Shown here in pieces: positions 55,997-64,000 of a DNA stretch of 64,000 nucleotides. The position numbers and the translations under genes are program-made. The notes beneath the pieces were generated by a model. It made no database searches and was not told the DNA's origin. It worked only from the letters and a program-made list of their open reading frames with translations. Positions within the stretch are counted from its first letter, which is position 1, and the number at the start of each line of letters is the position of its first letter. Source of the stretch: Pseudaminobacter soli (ex Li et al. 2025) (GTDB taxonomy: Bacteria > Pseudomonadota > Alphaproteobacteria > Rhizobiales > Rhizobiaceae); contig NZ_PXYL01000001.1 of assembly GCF_003012705.1 (NCBI RefSeq), forward strand, positions 372,001 through 436,000, in the 5' to 3' direction.

Positions 55997-56500
55997 TCAT
56001 CTACCCCTGACCTTGGCGACGTGGAGAGCCAGTTTTTCCAGCGTTTGCCCCCCATATTCGACAGCGCCAAAGCCGATCGTCCTTTCTCGTTGCTCCCTGG
56101 ACGGATGCATTTGACGGAGCGTGAGGACGGTCTTGCCGTCGCTTTGTTCATCGAAGGTTACGAGCATTCTGAATCTACCGGGATCGTTTTCCTGATCTGA
56201 GCCGTGCTCGACCTCGATGAGCGCCGGGGCCTCCATACGGAGAAAAACCATTCGGTTGCTGTAGCGAGTGCCCCCGGCAGCGACCATGTCAAATCGCCAG
56301 ACCCCGCCCGGACTGAGGTCGATCTCTTTGGTTTCGATCGCCATGCCTTCGGGCCCAAACCACATTTGTATTTGATCCGGGTCCGTCCACGCGGAGTATA
56401 CGAGGCTCCGGGGAGCATCGATTACCCGACCCAGGACAATTTCACGATCGAGAGGCCAGTCTCGCCAAGGGGAACCGGAGTTTTTGATCAGGTCGCTCAT
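55997..56500 (-). CDS. SRPBCC (AHSA1-like) domain protein
   Basis: A 167-residue START/Bet v1-fold protein: R-V-I-D-A-P-R-S-L-V-Y-S-A-W-T-D-P near residue 25, W-F-G-P-E-G near 46 and G-G-V-W-R-F-D-M near 65. These proteins bind hydrophobic ligands in a deep cavity. It starts four bases after the ArsR-type gene, and such ArsR-SRPBCC pairs are common. It converges with the reductase gene. Confidence 0.88.
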   Translation of the reverse strand: MSDLIKNSGSPWRDWPLDREIVLGRVIDAPRSLVYSAWTDPDQIQMWFGPEGMAIETKEIDLSPGGVWRFDMVAAGGTRYSNRMVFLRMEAPALIEVEHGSDQENDPGRFRMLVTFDEQSDGKTVLTLRQMHPSREQRERTIGFGAVEYGGQTLEKLALHVAKVRGR

Positions 56501-56504
56501 TGTC

Positions 56505-56840
56505 CTAATTCTTCCTCTTCATGCGTTCGATGTGGACTTCCATGCGATCGAGACGTTTCTCCCAGGCGGAAATATGCTGATGTATCCACGCTTCGGTCGC
56601 ATGAAGGACGTCCGGCTCAATCCTGCAGGTTCGAACGCGTCCAATTTTCTCAGAACTGACGAGGCCGCTCTGCTCGAGAACACGCACATGTTTGAGCAGG
56701 GATGGCAGGGCCAATTCGAACGGCTCAGAAAGTTCGCTTACGGATTTCGGTCCATCACACAAACGGCTGACGATCGCCCGCCTGGTCGGATCTGCGAGTG
56801 CGGAAAAAGCTCTATCCAAATCAGTTGAAAACTTAGCCAT
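56505..56840 (-). CDS. ArsR-family transcriptional regulator
   Basis: A 111-residue winged-helix repressor: A-L-A-D-P-T-R-R-A-I-V-S-R-L near residue 15, the recognition helix in L-P-S-L-L-K-H-V-R-V-L and a wing with G-R-V-R-T-C-R-I. The C-terminal helix (W-I-H-Q-H-I-S-A-W-E-K-R) forms the dimer. No metal-binding C-x-C-x2-D motif is present, so it belongs to the non-metal subgroup usually paired with SRPBCC genes. An upstream TTG would extend it by 12 residues. Confidence 0.88.
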   Translation of the reverse strand: MAKFSTDLDRAFSALADPTRRAIVSRLCDGPKSVSELSEPFELALPSLLKHVRVLEQSGLVSSEKIGRVRTCRIEPDVLHATEAWIHQHISAWEKRLDRMEVHIERMKRKN

Positions 56841-57687
56841 GTCGGAAAGTATTGACTGGTGCACGGCGCCGGTCAAGAAAAACTTTCAGAACTGGCTAAC
56901 TTTTGGGTCCCGGTACATCTGGCCCCGTTGTCCGACGTTCCCAATCTTGCCTGCGGAGGTCCGCTTGCGGCGAAAAAATTCCTTACGCAGCGGCGCCCAG
57001 TGTGCGTTTGTGCAGCGGGCTTCGCGTCGTCCCGCGAAAAAGCTAGCCGATCTTCGCTGATCGCTGCCGAAGTGGATGAATTTGAAGCGGTGGCAGCGCT
57101 AACTAATTGAGACTATTGGCCCCGATAGAAAATCGCAGCCCACTTCATCCCCCACCTTCCCACCTCCCGCATAATGCCCGCATCGGCCTCACCGGGAACA
57201 CGGGTCATGAACCGGATGAGCGTGGAGGGCGACGATGTCCGGGCTGGTGGCGCTAACGGTGGCGCTGCTGGATGATGAATCCCCAAGTCCGGGCCCAGGG
57301 TGTGGCTGGCCGCGCGAATGCGGAGGCGAACAAACCCAGGCAAGCGCATCGAACGGGCGGTCGAAGGGCCGCAAGATTTACCAAAACGAGCGTGTCCGAC
57401 GGCCGCCCGTCTTCCCCAGGTTCTTTGACAATAGCCAGACGGTGCAAACCGGGTGTGGCGATGAATAGGTGCGTTCTTCGAGGCTCGCCCTGCGGGCGAG
57501 CACCTCAGAATGAGGGAGGTTGGTGCGGCGACAGCCCTCACTAGAGAAGTGGGAGCCTGCACCAGGATGAGGGAGGTTGGCGCCGCCGGTTAGCCCTCAT
57601 GGTGAGGTGCGAGCGTAGCGAGCCTCGAACCACGAGGGCGGGATGAAGTGGGCTGACATCTTACCCTCCCCTCAATGGGGGAAAAAA
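56841..57687. other. 847-base gene-poor region with repeats
   Basis: No open frame here looks like a real protein. The first part (56841-57112) is unremarkable. The part near 57190-57470 gives overlapping frames on both strands whose translations are Arg-, Pro- and Ser-rich and lack ribosome sites. The part at 57477-57643 is a repeat region with a large inverted repeat and two copies of a 31-33 base direct repeat. This resembles the intergenic mosaic elements of Mesorhizobium genomes. Confidence 0.55.
57477..57629. repeat. Large inverted repeat enclosing direct repeats
   Basis: Left arm 57477-57507 (TTCGAGGCTCGC...GCGAGCACCTCA) and right arm 57603-57629 (TGAGGTGCGAGC...AGCGAGCCTCGAA) are imperfect complements, each also containing a short internal dyad. 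The interior holds two related copies (57510-57540 and 57567-57599) beginning ATGAGGGAGGTTGG and ending AGCCCTCA. These look like copies of a dispersed intergenic palindrome family of rhizobia. Confidence 0.65.
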
Positions 57688-58683
57688 TCACCCGCCCGTC
57701 ACGCTCATGTGCCGGGAAACAGAAGGGCGGTTGGTGCGGCGGTCGATGACGAAATCGTGGCCCTTGGGCTTGCGGCCGATGGCTTCGTCGATCGCGTTCG
57801 ACACGAGTTCGTTGCCTTCGGAGGCACGCAGCGGAGCGCGCAGGTCGGCGGCGTCCTCCTGGCCGAGGCACATATAGAGCGTGCCGGTGCAGGTCAGCCG
57901 CACGCGGTTGCAGCTTTCGCAGAAATTGTGGGTCATCGGCGTGATGAAGCCGAGCCGGCCGCCGGTTTCGGCAACCTCGACATAGCGCGCAGGGCCACCG
58001 GTCTTGTAGGGGATGTCGGTGAGGGTGAATTGACGCTCGAGGTCGGCGCGCAGCAGCGACAGCGGCAGATACTGGTCAGTGCGGTCCTCATCGATCTCGC
58101 CCATCGGCATGGTTTCGATGACGGTCAGGTCCATGCCGCGGCCATGCGCCCAGCGCAGCATGTCGGGCAGTTCCTTGTCGTTAAAGTCCTTCAGCGCCAC
58201 TGCGTTGAGCTTGATTTTCAGCCCGGCGGCCTGGGCCGCATCGATGCCGGCCATGACCTTGTCGAGATGGCCCCAGCGGGTGACGGCGTGGAATTTTTCC
58301 GGGTCGAGCGTGTCGAGCGAGACGTTGATGCGCTTGACGCCGCAATCGACAAGCTCGGAGGCGAAGCGGGCGAGCTGTGAGCCGTTGGTGGTCAGCGTGA
58401 TTTCGTCAAGCGCGCCGCTGTCGAGATGGCGCGAAAGCTGGCGCACCAGATGCATGATGTTCTTGCGCACCAGAGGCTCGCCGCCGGTCAGGCGCAGCTT
58501 GCGAACGCCCTTCTCGATGAAGACGGTGCAGAGCCGGTCGAGTTCTTCAAGCGACAGGAGATCCTTCTTGGGCAGGAAGGTCATGTCCTCCGCCATGCAA
58601 TAGGTGCAGCGGAAGTCGCAACGGTCGGTGACCGACACGCGCAGATAGGTGATCGTACGCCCAAATGGATCGATCATGTTCAT
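57688..58683 (-). CDS. moaA: GTP 3',8-cyclase MoaA
   Basis: A 331-residue radical SAM enzyme that begins molybdenum cofactor synthesis from GTP. The radical SAM cluster is C22-x3-C26-x2-C29, the second [4Fe-4S] site is in N-F-C-E-S-C-N-R with a later C-T-G-T-L-Y-M-C, and the C-terminus ends in the required Gly-Gly (S-V-T-G-G). The start M-N-M-I-D-P-F-G-R at 58683 fits the family; a GTG at 58704 would add seven residues. It stands apart from mobB and soeABC. Confidence 0.95.
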   Translation of the reverse strand: MNMIDPFGRTITYLRVSVTDRCDFRCTYCMAEDMTFLPKKDLLSLEELDRLCTVFIEKGVRKLRLTGGEPLVRKNIMHLVRQLSRHLDSGALDEITLTTNGSQLARFASELVDCGVKRINVSLDTLDPEKFHAVTRWGHLDKVMAGIDAAQAAGLKIKLNAVALKDFNDKELPDMLRWAHGRGMDLTVIETMPMGEIDEDRTDQYLPLSLLRADLERQFTLTDIPYKTGGPARYVEVAETGGRLGFITPMTHNFCESCNRVRLTCTGTLYMCLGQEDAADLRAPLRASEGNELVSNAIDEAIGRKPKGHDFVIDRRTNRPSVSRHMSVTGG

Positions 58684-58886
58684 GCGGTCGCGGTTCCTCA
58701 ACACATGCTGCCCGATGGCACCTTGAATGTCGTATAGCGAATATCGTCATTCAAGATAGGCTATAACGCTCTTGGTAACATTCCCGAGGCCGACGCGGCA
58801 ATGTCGGCTTTGGTGGGAGAAAAGTCACAGCTTTTCGCCTCACGCGAACAGTCGTAGGGAAGAGCCAGCATTTACTGGGTGGGATC

Positions 58887-59237
58887 ATGACGGCACCGAA
58901 GGAATTGAGGGTATCGAAGGACCGCAGGATACTGACGGTGACCTTCCCGGATCACCGGCCGTTTGAGCTGTCGGCCGAACTGCTCCGGGTGCTGTCGCCC
59001 TCGGCGGAGGTGCAGGGGCACTCGCCGGCGCAGCGCGTGACGGTACCCGGCAAGCGCAACGTGGCGATCCTGAAGATCGAGCCCATGGGCAATTATGCGG
59101 TGCGCATCATCTTCGACGACCTGCACGACACCGGCATCTTCACCTGGGACTACCTGCATACGCTGGGCCACGAAAAGGAAGAGCGCTGGGACGCTTATCT
59201 CGCGGAACTGGAGGCCAAGGGCCTTTCGCGCGACTGA
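58887..59237 (+). CDS. DUF971 (gamma-butyrobetaine hydroxylase-like N-terminal) protein
   Basis: A 116-residue protein of the DUF971 family: L-T-V-T-F-P-D-H-R-P-F-E-L-S-A-E near residue 16, G-N-Y-A-V-R-I-I-F-D-D-L-H-D-T-G-I-F-T-W near 68. The domain is found fused to iron-sulfur carrier proteins and hydroxylases elsewhere. In alphaproteobacteria it often lies near moaA/mob genes, as here (divergent from moaA). Function unknown. Confidence 0.88.
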   Translation: MTAPKELRVSKDRRILTVTFPDHRPFELSAELLRVLSPSAEVQGHSPAQRVTVPGKRNVAILKIEPMGNYAVRIIFDDLHDTGIFTWDYLHTLGHEKEERWDAYLAELEAKGLSRD

Positions 59238-59300
59238 GGGGTCATCGCGTTGTCACGGAAATGAAATAGTCGCGGGGAAGTCAAAACCGGAGGTTCGGGA

Positions 59301-59912
59301 ATGTCCATCATTCGCACGGTCGAAGAACTCGAAGCGCTCTACGGCGTTCCCGGCGAGACCTCGCTGGTCAAGGAACTCGACCGCATTATTCCCGAATATG
59401 CCGCCTTCATCGAAGCCTCGCCCTTCGTGGCGCTCGCCACATGCGGCCCGGAGGGGCTCGACTGCTCCCCGCGCGGCGACCTCGCAGGTTTCGTCCGCAT
59501 CCACGACGAGCGGACGCTGATGATGCCTGACCGGCGCGGCAACAACCGGGCCGATTCGCTAAAAAACATCATCCGGGACGACCGGGTAGGGCTCCTGTTC
59601 CTCGTTCCCGGCTCGGGCACCACTTTGCGGGTCAACGGCCGCGCGCATATCACCACAGATGCGGAGCTCTGCGCGTCCTTCGTGGTGGACGGCAAGCCGG
59701 CCCGCTCGGTGACGGTGATGACGGTCGACGCCGTCTATTTCCAGTGCGCGCGCGCCATCGTCCGCTCCGAACTCTGGAACCCGGAAAGGCACGTCGATCC
59801 CAAGTCACTGCCGACGCCCGGGCAGATCCTGGCGGTGACCAGCAAGGCGCGAATCGATGGCGAGGCCTACGACCGCGAATGGCCGGAGCGCGCCAAGGCA
59901 TCCATGTGGTGA
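59301..59912 (+). CDS. Pyridoxamine 5'-phosphate oxidase-family flavoprotein
   Basis: A 203-residue protein with a split-barrel FMN-binding domain (F-V-A-L-A-T-C-G-P-E-G near residue 44, D-R-R-G-N-N-R-A-D-S-L near 76, L-R-V-N-G-R-A-H-I near 112). It matches the MSMEG_1061-type FMN-dependent PPOX group, enzymes of uncertain substrate. It is not PdxH, which is longer and has other motifs. GGAGG is seen upstream. Confidence 0.87.
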   Translation: MSIIRTVEELEALYGVPGETSLVKELDRIIPEYAAFIEASPFVALATCGPEGLDCSPRGDLAGFVRIHDERTLMMPDRRGNNRADSLKNIIRDDRVGLLFLVPGSGTTLRVNGRAHITTDAELCASFVVDGKPARSVTVMTVDAVYFQCARAIVRSELWNPERHVDPKSLPTPGQILAVTSKARIDGEAYDREWPERAKASMW

Positions 59913-59918
59913 GGCCGG

Positions 59919-60371
59919 CTATTCGACCTTGAGCGCTTCGGCCACCCGGCGCATTTGCTCGCCCAGAAGGTCGCATTCGGCGGGGGTGGATTGCTCCATG
60001 ACCTTGTCGAGCAGGCCCATATAGACTTTCAGCGCGTCCATCAGCAGCGCCTCGCCGCTCGGTGTCAGTGACAACCGCAGCACGCGCTTGTCCTTCCCGT
60101 CGCTTTCGCGGCGGAGCAGATCGCGATTCTCCAGCTGCGGCAGCAGCATGGTGATGTTGGAGCGGCCCACCAGCAGCTTCCGCGCCAGATCGTGCTGCGA
60201 CATGCCGGGATGGCGGTAGAGGTTCATCAGAACATCGAGCTGTGCCGGCTTCAGGTCCAGCGGCGCAAGCGCGCCGGCCAGGGCGCGTTCGACCGAATGG
60301 CAGGCACGGGCCACGGCAACCCAATTTCGGAAGCGCGGGTTGTCCCAGGGTAGCTCTTGTTTATTGTTCAT
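59919..60371 (-). CDS. MarR-family transcriptional regulator
   Basis: A 150-residue winged-helix protein with the recognition region L-A-R-K-L-L-V-G-R-S-N-I-T-M-L-L-P-Q-L near residue 63 and a wing with R-R-E-S-D-G-K-D-K-R-V-L. It is convergent with the PPOX gene and divergent from an alpha/beta hydrolase. One of two matching palindromes overlaps its start codon, indicating autorepression. Confidence 0.9.
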   Translation of the reverse strand: MNNKQELPWDNPRFRNWVAVARACHSVERALAGALAPLDLKPAQLDVLMNLYRHPGMSQHDLARKLLVGRSNITMLLPQLENRDLLRRESDGKDKRVLRLSLTPSGEALLMDALKVYMGLLDKVMEQSTPAECDLLGEQMRRVAEALKVE

Positions 60372-60399
60372 GCTTGAACTATCATGTTCAGAATTGAAC
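60366..60399. promoter_or_regulatory. Paired palindromes at the MarR-hydrolase divergent promoter
   Basis: Two identical dyads, GTTCA-N4-TGAAC, lie at 60366-60379 and 60386-60399, exactly 20 bases apart centre to centre, about two helical turns. The first overlaps the MarR ATG (60371). This layout suggests cooperative binding of two MarR dimers controlling both genes. Confidence 0.7.
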
Positions 60400-60418
60400 C
60401 ATTGCTCGGATCGCTAAT

Positions 60419-61330
60419 ATGGCATCAATTGGACTGAAGGTCATCCGGGGCGTTTTCGGCGCAGCCGAGTTCGTCGCGCCGCGCCTGGGCGGTCGGGCCG
60501 CATTCGAGCTGTTTTGCCGGACACCCAACCCGAAAGTGCTGACTGCCGGCGAGAAGAAGGCGGTGGAAAGGGCTGTGGATTTCATGGCCGAGGCCCGTCA
60601 CCACAGGATCAAAGTCGGTTCCAACTGCGTGGCGGTACACGAATTCAGGCCGGGGCAGGGGCGTCCATTCGCGGGCACCGTGCTGGTGATTCACGGCTGG
60701 CGCTCGCGTACCGAATATATGCGCGCCCTGATCGAAGGCTGCCGCGACGCCGGCTTCCGCGTCGTGTCTCTCGATCTGCCGGGTCATGGTGCATCGAGCG
60801 GCCGCCGTCTCAACATGGCCAGCGGCGTCGCTGCCGCCCGCGCTGCCGGAGAGTGGTTCGGCCCCTTTGCCGCCGTCATCGGGCACTCCTTCGGCGGCGC
60901 CGTCGCGGCCAATGCCGTGGCCGGGGCGGTGGACGGGATTGCGCCGCTCGACACTGGGCGGCTGGTCATGATCGCCGCGCCCAACGCGCTTTCGGAAGTG
61001 TTCGAGGGCTTTCGCAGGTTTGTGAACCTGGGCACGCGTTCGGCCCTGGCGCTTGACGATCGCATCAGGCGCCTGGCGGGCCATGGACTGGCGCATTTCA
61101 CGGGCGCGAAGCAACTCGCACGGCTAAGCACCCCGACGCTGGTGGTTCATGCGCCGGACGATGCCGAAGTGCCGGCTGAAGACGCGCGAAATCTGGCGGG
61201 GGCGGGCGACCATGTGCGGCTGGTCTGGGCCGAGGGGCTGGGCCATCGGCGCATCCTGTCCGATCCGGGCGTCGTACAGCAGGTCGTCGGCTTTGTTGCA
61301 ACGACGGACGAGACGGCGCCCTTGCATTGA
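60419..61330 (+). CDS. Alpha/beta hydrolase
   Basis: A 303-residue protein with the alpha/beta hydrolase core: V-I-H-G-W-R-S-R near residue 91 (oxyanion loop), the nucleophile elbow G-H-S-F-G-G near 158 and the acid in H-A-P-D-D-A-E-V with the histidine in L-G-H-R-R-I near 278. The substrate is unknown. It has a short hydrophobic start but no clear signal. It is divergent from the MarR gene and probably regulated by it. Confidence 0.87.
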   Translation: MASIGLKVIRGVFGAAEFVAPRLGGRAAFELFCRTPNPKVLTAGEKKAVERAVDFMAEARHHRIKVGSNCVAVHEFRPGQGRPFAGTVLVIHGWRSRTEYMRALIEGCRDAGFRVVSLDLPGHGASSGRRLNMASGVAAARAAGEWFGPFAAVIGHSFGGAVAANAVAGAVDGIAPLDTGRLVMIAAPNALSEVFEGFRRFVNLGTRSALALDDRIRRLAGHGLAHFTGAKQLARLSTPTLVVHAPDDAEVPAEDARNLAGAGDHVRLVWAEGLGHRRILSDPGVVQQVVGFVATTDETAPLH

Positions 61331-61344
61331 ACCGGGGGTGGGGC

Positions 61345-61740
61345 TCAGCCCTTCTTTTCAGGCATGATCACCGGCAAGCCGGCCTGTTTCCAGGCAGTGA
61401 AGCCGCCTAGGATATGCTTTACCGGTTCCAGCCCCATGTCCTGCGCGGTCTTGGTGGCCAGCGCCGACCGCCAGCCGCCGGCGCAGAAGAAGACAAAGGT
61501 CTTGCCGGAGGAAAAGATAGCCTTGTGATACGGACTTTCCGGGTCGATCCAGAATTCGAGCATGCCGCGCGGGCAGTGCTCTGCGCCAGGGATCTCGCCT
61601 TCGCGCTGCAATTCGCGTGGGTCGCGAAGGTCGACGAAGACCGTGTCCGGATCGTCGAGAAGATGGGCAGCCTGCTCCGGCGAGACGACCTCGATCTCGG
61701 CATTCGCCTCATCGAGAAGTTGTTTGTAGCCTTTTTTCAT
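61345..61740 (-). CDS. Rhodanese-like sulfurtransferase
   Basis: A 131-residue single-domain rhodanese with the active-site cysteine 86 in F-F-C-A-G-G-W-R-S-A and the D-L-R-D-P-R-E motif near residue 37. It should transfer sulfane sulfur to thiol or cyanide acceptors; the physiological partner is unknown. No signal peptide is seen. It converges with the hydrolase gene. Confidence 0.9.
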   Translation of the reverse strand: MKKGYKQLLDEANAEIEVVSPEQAAHLLDDPDTVFVDLRDPRELQREGEIPGAEHCPRGMLEFWIDPESPYHKAIFSSGKTFVFFCAGGWRSALATKTAQDMGLEPVKHILGGFTAWKQAGLPVIMPEKKG

Positions 61741-62025
61741 CGCCGCCTCCCGGGCCGTGCCGTTTTCCGGGACCGGATATTCGCATGGCGATGGCTTCGC
61801 CGCTACTCAGTCGTGCGGACAGAATTGATCGAGCCGGTCCTCACGTTGTCGTGAGGCGGCCGGATTGTGAAGCAGCCCTGCAACACATAGCCAAAATAAG
61901 CAAAGTCTTAACCAAATCGGTGTGTATCGGACCCCTCGCGTCTTACATCCGCCATGGGTGAACCGGTTTGCTCTGGCGGCGTTAATAGGGGGTAGCTCGG
62001 CTTTCCCCACCGGAACGAGTGATCA

Positions 62026-63963
62026 ATGACGTTCTCTGCCAAACAGACCGCAATTCTCCCCGCAGTGCTTTCCATGGTTCTGGCACTGCCCGTGCCGCAG
62101 GCTTCGGCCCAAAACATTCTCGACATGATCTTTGGCGGTGGCCGCGTCCACCGATATGCGCCCGGCGAGTACGAGCGTTATGGAGAGTTTCCGCCGCCCC
62201 CGCACCCGAACAGGATGGTGCGCCCGGATGGGGGTTGGTATCCTGTTCAAAAGCACAGCCGCAGGCCGGTCGAGCCGGCGGTCCAAAAGCCGATCGAAAA
62301 GATCACCGGCCCGACCTACTACACCTATAAGGCCGATCCGCTCGTCCGCGTCGATTTCACTGCGCTGCAGGCCGGTGCGAAATCGGCGTCGCTGGACTCG
62401 TCGCCTGTGACGACCGAGTTCCGTGAAGGCCTGTCGGGTCTGGCTGGGTTCGATCTCTACGCAGAAAAGGACGTGGCCGCGGCCCTGGTCGAGTACTACA
62501 AGTCCAATCCGGAGTTCATCTGGGTCTCCGACGATGCTCCCACCAGTCGCGCACAGGATGCCATGCGCGTTCTTGGCAATGCCGGCAGCTTTGGCCTCGA
62601 TGAGTCCGACTATGCGGTGGACGTCCCATCGGGACTCGAATCCGCCGACAATGCTTCGACGCGGCAGCGCGAGATGATGCGCTTCGAAATGGCGCTTTCC
62701 GCTCGCGTGCTTCGCTATGTTCGGGATGCACAGAACGGGCGCGTCGATCCGAACCGGATTTCGGGCTATCACGATTTTCCGGCCAAGCCTTTGAACATGG
62801 TTGGCGTGCTCAGGATATTGGGCCAGACCAACGATGCGCAGGCCTATATGGAATCGCGCCACCCGCAGAACGCCGAATTCCGGGCCCTGCGCGCCGAACT
62901 CGAAGCGCTGAATGCGAGCATTGATGACGACATCGTCGTCGATCCCAAGCTCAAGCTGAAGCCTGGCCAGAGCAGCCCTGAATTTCCGAAGCTGCTGCGG
63001 TTGATCGTGCGTGACCACAGCGATCTGCTGAAGGACGAATACGCCCCGCTGGTTGAACGTCTCGGCCAAAGTGAAGTCTATGAGCAGGATCTCGTTCCGG
63101 TCATCAAGGCCGTGCAGAAGAAGATCGGGCTAAAGGCGGACGGCGTCATTGGTACGCACACCGTGCTCAGGCTTGCCGGCACGCCGAAGGCAGACCGTCT
63201 GCAGAAGGTGATATTCGCGCTCGAAGAAATGAGGTGGCTGCCGGCCGATCTCGGCAGCACGCGGGTGTTCATCAACCAGCCGGCTTTCACTGCGACCTAT
63301 ATCGAGAGCGACCAGGAAAAGCTGAAGATGCGCGTCATCATCGGCCGCCCGGAGAACCAGACGAGCTTTTTCTATGATGAGATCAAGCAGGTCGACTACA
63401 ACCCCTATTGGGGCGTGCCGCAGTCGATCATCGTCAACGAGATGCTGCCGCGCCTGCGCAACGATCCCGGCTATCTCGACCGTTCCGGCTATGAGGTGAC
63501 CGACGCCAAGGGCAAGCGCATTCCGTCCTCGGCCGTCGATTGGGGCCAGTACGGCTCGAAGATTCCCTTCAACGTCAGGCAGATTCCGAGCGAGGCCAAT
63601 GCGCTGGGCGAGCTGAAGATCCTGTTCCCCAATAAGCACGCCATCTACATGCACGACACGCCGCAGAAGGCGCTGTTCGATCGCGATTCGCGTGCCTTCA
63701 GCCATGGCTGTATCCGCCTCAAGGATCCGCGCGGAATGGCGGCCGCGGTGCTGGGCACCGATGTCGAGCACATCGCCAAGAAGCTCAAGGCCGGGCATTC
63801 ATCGGAAAAGGTGACGCGCGATATCCCGGTCTACATCGCCTACTTCACCGCCTGGCCTGAGGCTAATGGCAAGGTCGAGTATTTTAATGACGTCTACGAT
63901 CGCGACGGGCATCTGAAGCTGGCACTCGACAAGGTCGAGGCAGGGCGCAAGTCCAATATGTGA
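62026..63963 (+). CDS. Large periplasmic L,D-transpeptidase (YcbB/LdtD-like)
   Basis: A 645-residue protein with an N-terminal signal sequence (A-I-L-P-A-V-L-S-M-V-L-A-L-P-V), a long scaffold region to about residue 330, a peptidoglycan-binding domain near 350-390 (Q-K-K-I-G-L-K-A-D-G-V-I-G) and a YkuD domain from about 400. The catalytic Cys562 lies in S-H-G-C-I-R-L-K-D-P. The order matches YcbB/LdtD. It is the third L,D-transpeptidase of the window and appears monocistronic. Confidence 0.92.
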   Translation: MTFSAKQTAILPAVLSMVLALPVPQASAQNILDMIFGGGRVHRYAPGEYERYGEFPPPPHPNRMVRPDGGWYPVQKHSRRPVEPAVQKPIEKITGPTYYTYKADPLVRVDFTALQAGAKSASLDSSPVTTEFREGLSGLAGFDLYAEKDVAAALVEYYKSNPEFIWVSDDAPTSRAQDAMRVLGNAGSFGLDESDYAVDVPSGLESADNASTRQREMMRFEMALSARVLRYVRDAQNGRVDPNRISGYHDFPAKPLNMVGVLRILGQTNDAQAYMESRHPQNAEFRALRAELEALNASIDDDIVVDPKLKLKPGQSSPEFPKLLRLIVRDHSDLLKDEYAPLVERLGQSEVYEQDLVPVIKAVQKKIGLKADGVIGTHTVLRLAGTPKADRLQKVIFALEEMRWLPADLGSTRVFINQPAFTATYIESDQEKLKMRVIIGRPENQTSFFYDEIKQVDYNPYWGVPQSIIVNEMLPRLRNDPGYLDRSGYEVTDAKGKRIPSSAVDWGQYGSKIPFNVRQIPSEANALGELKILFPNKHAIYMHDTPQKALFDRDSRAFSHGCIRLKDPRGMAAAVLGTDVEHIAKKLKAGHSSEKVTRDIPVYIAYFTAWPEANGKVEYFNDVYDRDGHLKLALDKVEAGRKSNM

Positions 63964-64000
63964 CGGATCTGACGTATGTGATGCAAAAATCGGCCGGTGA

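Noticed and set aside
57113-57562. A 149-codon minus-strand frame in the ArsR-moaA gap
   Set aside because: Arg/Pro/Ser-rich translation overlapping the repeat arms, open in several frames at once and without a ribosome site; more likely part of the intergenic mosaic.

Overview
The window is a GC-rich, gene-dense chromosomal segment of an alphaproteobacterium of the order Hyphomicrobiales (Rhizobiales), most like Phyllobacteriaceae/Mesorhizobium. The diagnostic blocks are the acpXL-to-lpxXL very-long-chain fatty acid locus for rhizobial lipid A, the ldtR-ldtP pair, the nrdR-ribD-ribE-ribH-nusB run, the yceD-plsX-fabH-ihfA-merR run, a bpt leucyl-transferase, and Mesorhizobium-type intergenic repeats. 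This placement is inferred from gene content. I saw no rRNA, tRNA, CRISPR array, transposase or prophage.

Layout. 1-5.8 kb: a partial Tat-secreted flavoenzyme, a small L,D-transpeptidase, a three-subunit molybdenum oxidoreductase (probably the sulfite dehydrogenase SoeABC) and a 55-residue basic protein. 5.9-10.8 kb: minus-strand operon acpXL, fabF2, fabF1, adh, lpxXL, which makes and attaches the very long acyl chain of lipid A. 11-18.2 kb: phosphatase, AEC transporter, succinate-semialdehyde dehydrogenase, aldose epimerase, KDG-type sugar kinase, FixH-like protein and di-heme peroxidase. 18.2-22.4 kb: divergent putR/putA for proline catabolism. 22.5-29.7 kb: small DoxX, VOC and DUF1801 genes, a DMT exporter, bpt, an RDD protein, a HepT/MntA toxin-antitoxin pair, hemB, and a 3-hydroxyisobutyryl-CoA hydrolase with a small membrane protein. 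29.8-33.5 kb: ldtR, ldtP, glyA.

33.7-38.8 kb: nrdR and riboflavin genes, interrupted by an RHH/RelE toxin-antitoxin module between ribE and ribH, then nusB and an MFS transporter. 39-46.6 kb: DUF2165 protein, H+-pyrophosphatase, bamE, a cytochrome bc1 chaperone, and the yceD-plsX-fabH-ihfA block. 47-53 kb: MerR regulator, MOSC protein, DUF2188 protein, 3-hydroxyisobutyrate dehydrogenase-like enzyme, a polar amino acid ABC importer (binding protein and two permeases, no ATPase) and mobB. 53-61.7 kb: a DMT exporter, GST, and several regulator/enzyme pairs (HxlR, ArsR/SRPBCC, MarR/hydrolase), an 847-base repeat-bearing gap, moaA, DUF971, a PPOX-family protein and a rhodanese. 62-64 kb: a large periplasmic L,D-transpeptidase.

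Themes. Three L,D-transpeptidases point to heavy use of 3-3 peptidoglycan cross-links. The molybdenum-cofactor genes moaA and mobB, plus a MOSC protein, lie on the same segment as a Mo-bisMGD enzyme. The most notable points are: FabF2, which has lost the ketosynthase cysteine and one of its two histidines, suggesting a chain-length-factor-like partner for FabF1; the lack of fabZ in the acpXL operon; toxin-antitoxin genes with a nested palindromic operator inside the riboflavin cluster; and several clear palindromes beside regulator genes (putR, ldtR, the HxlR gene, the MarR gene and the MerR gene).
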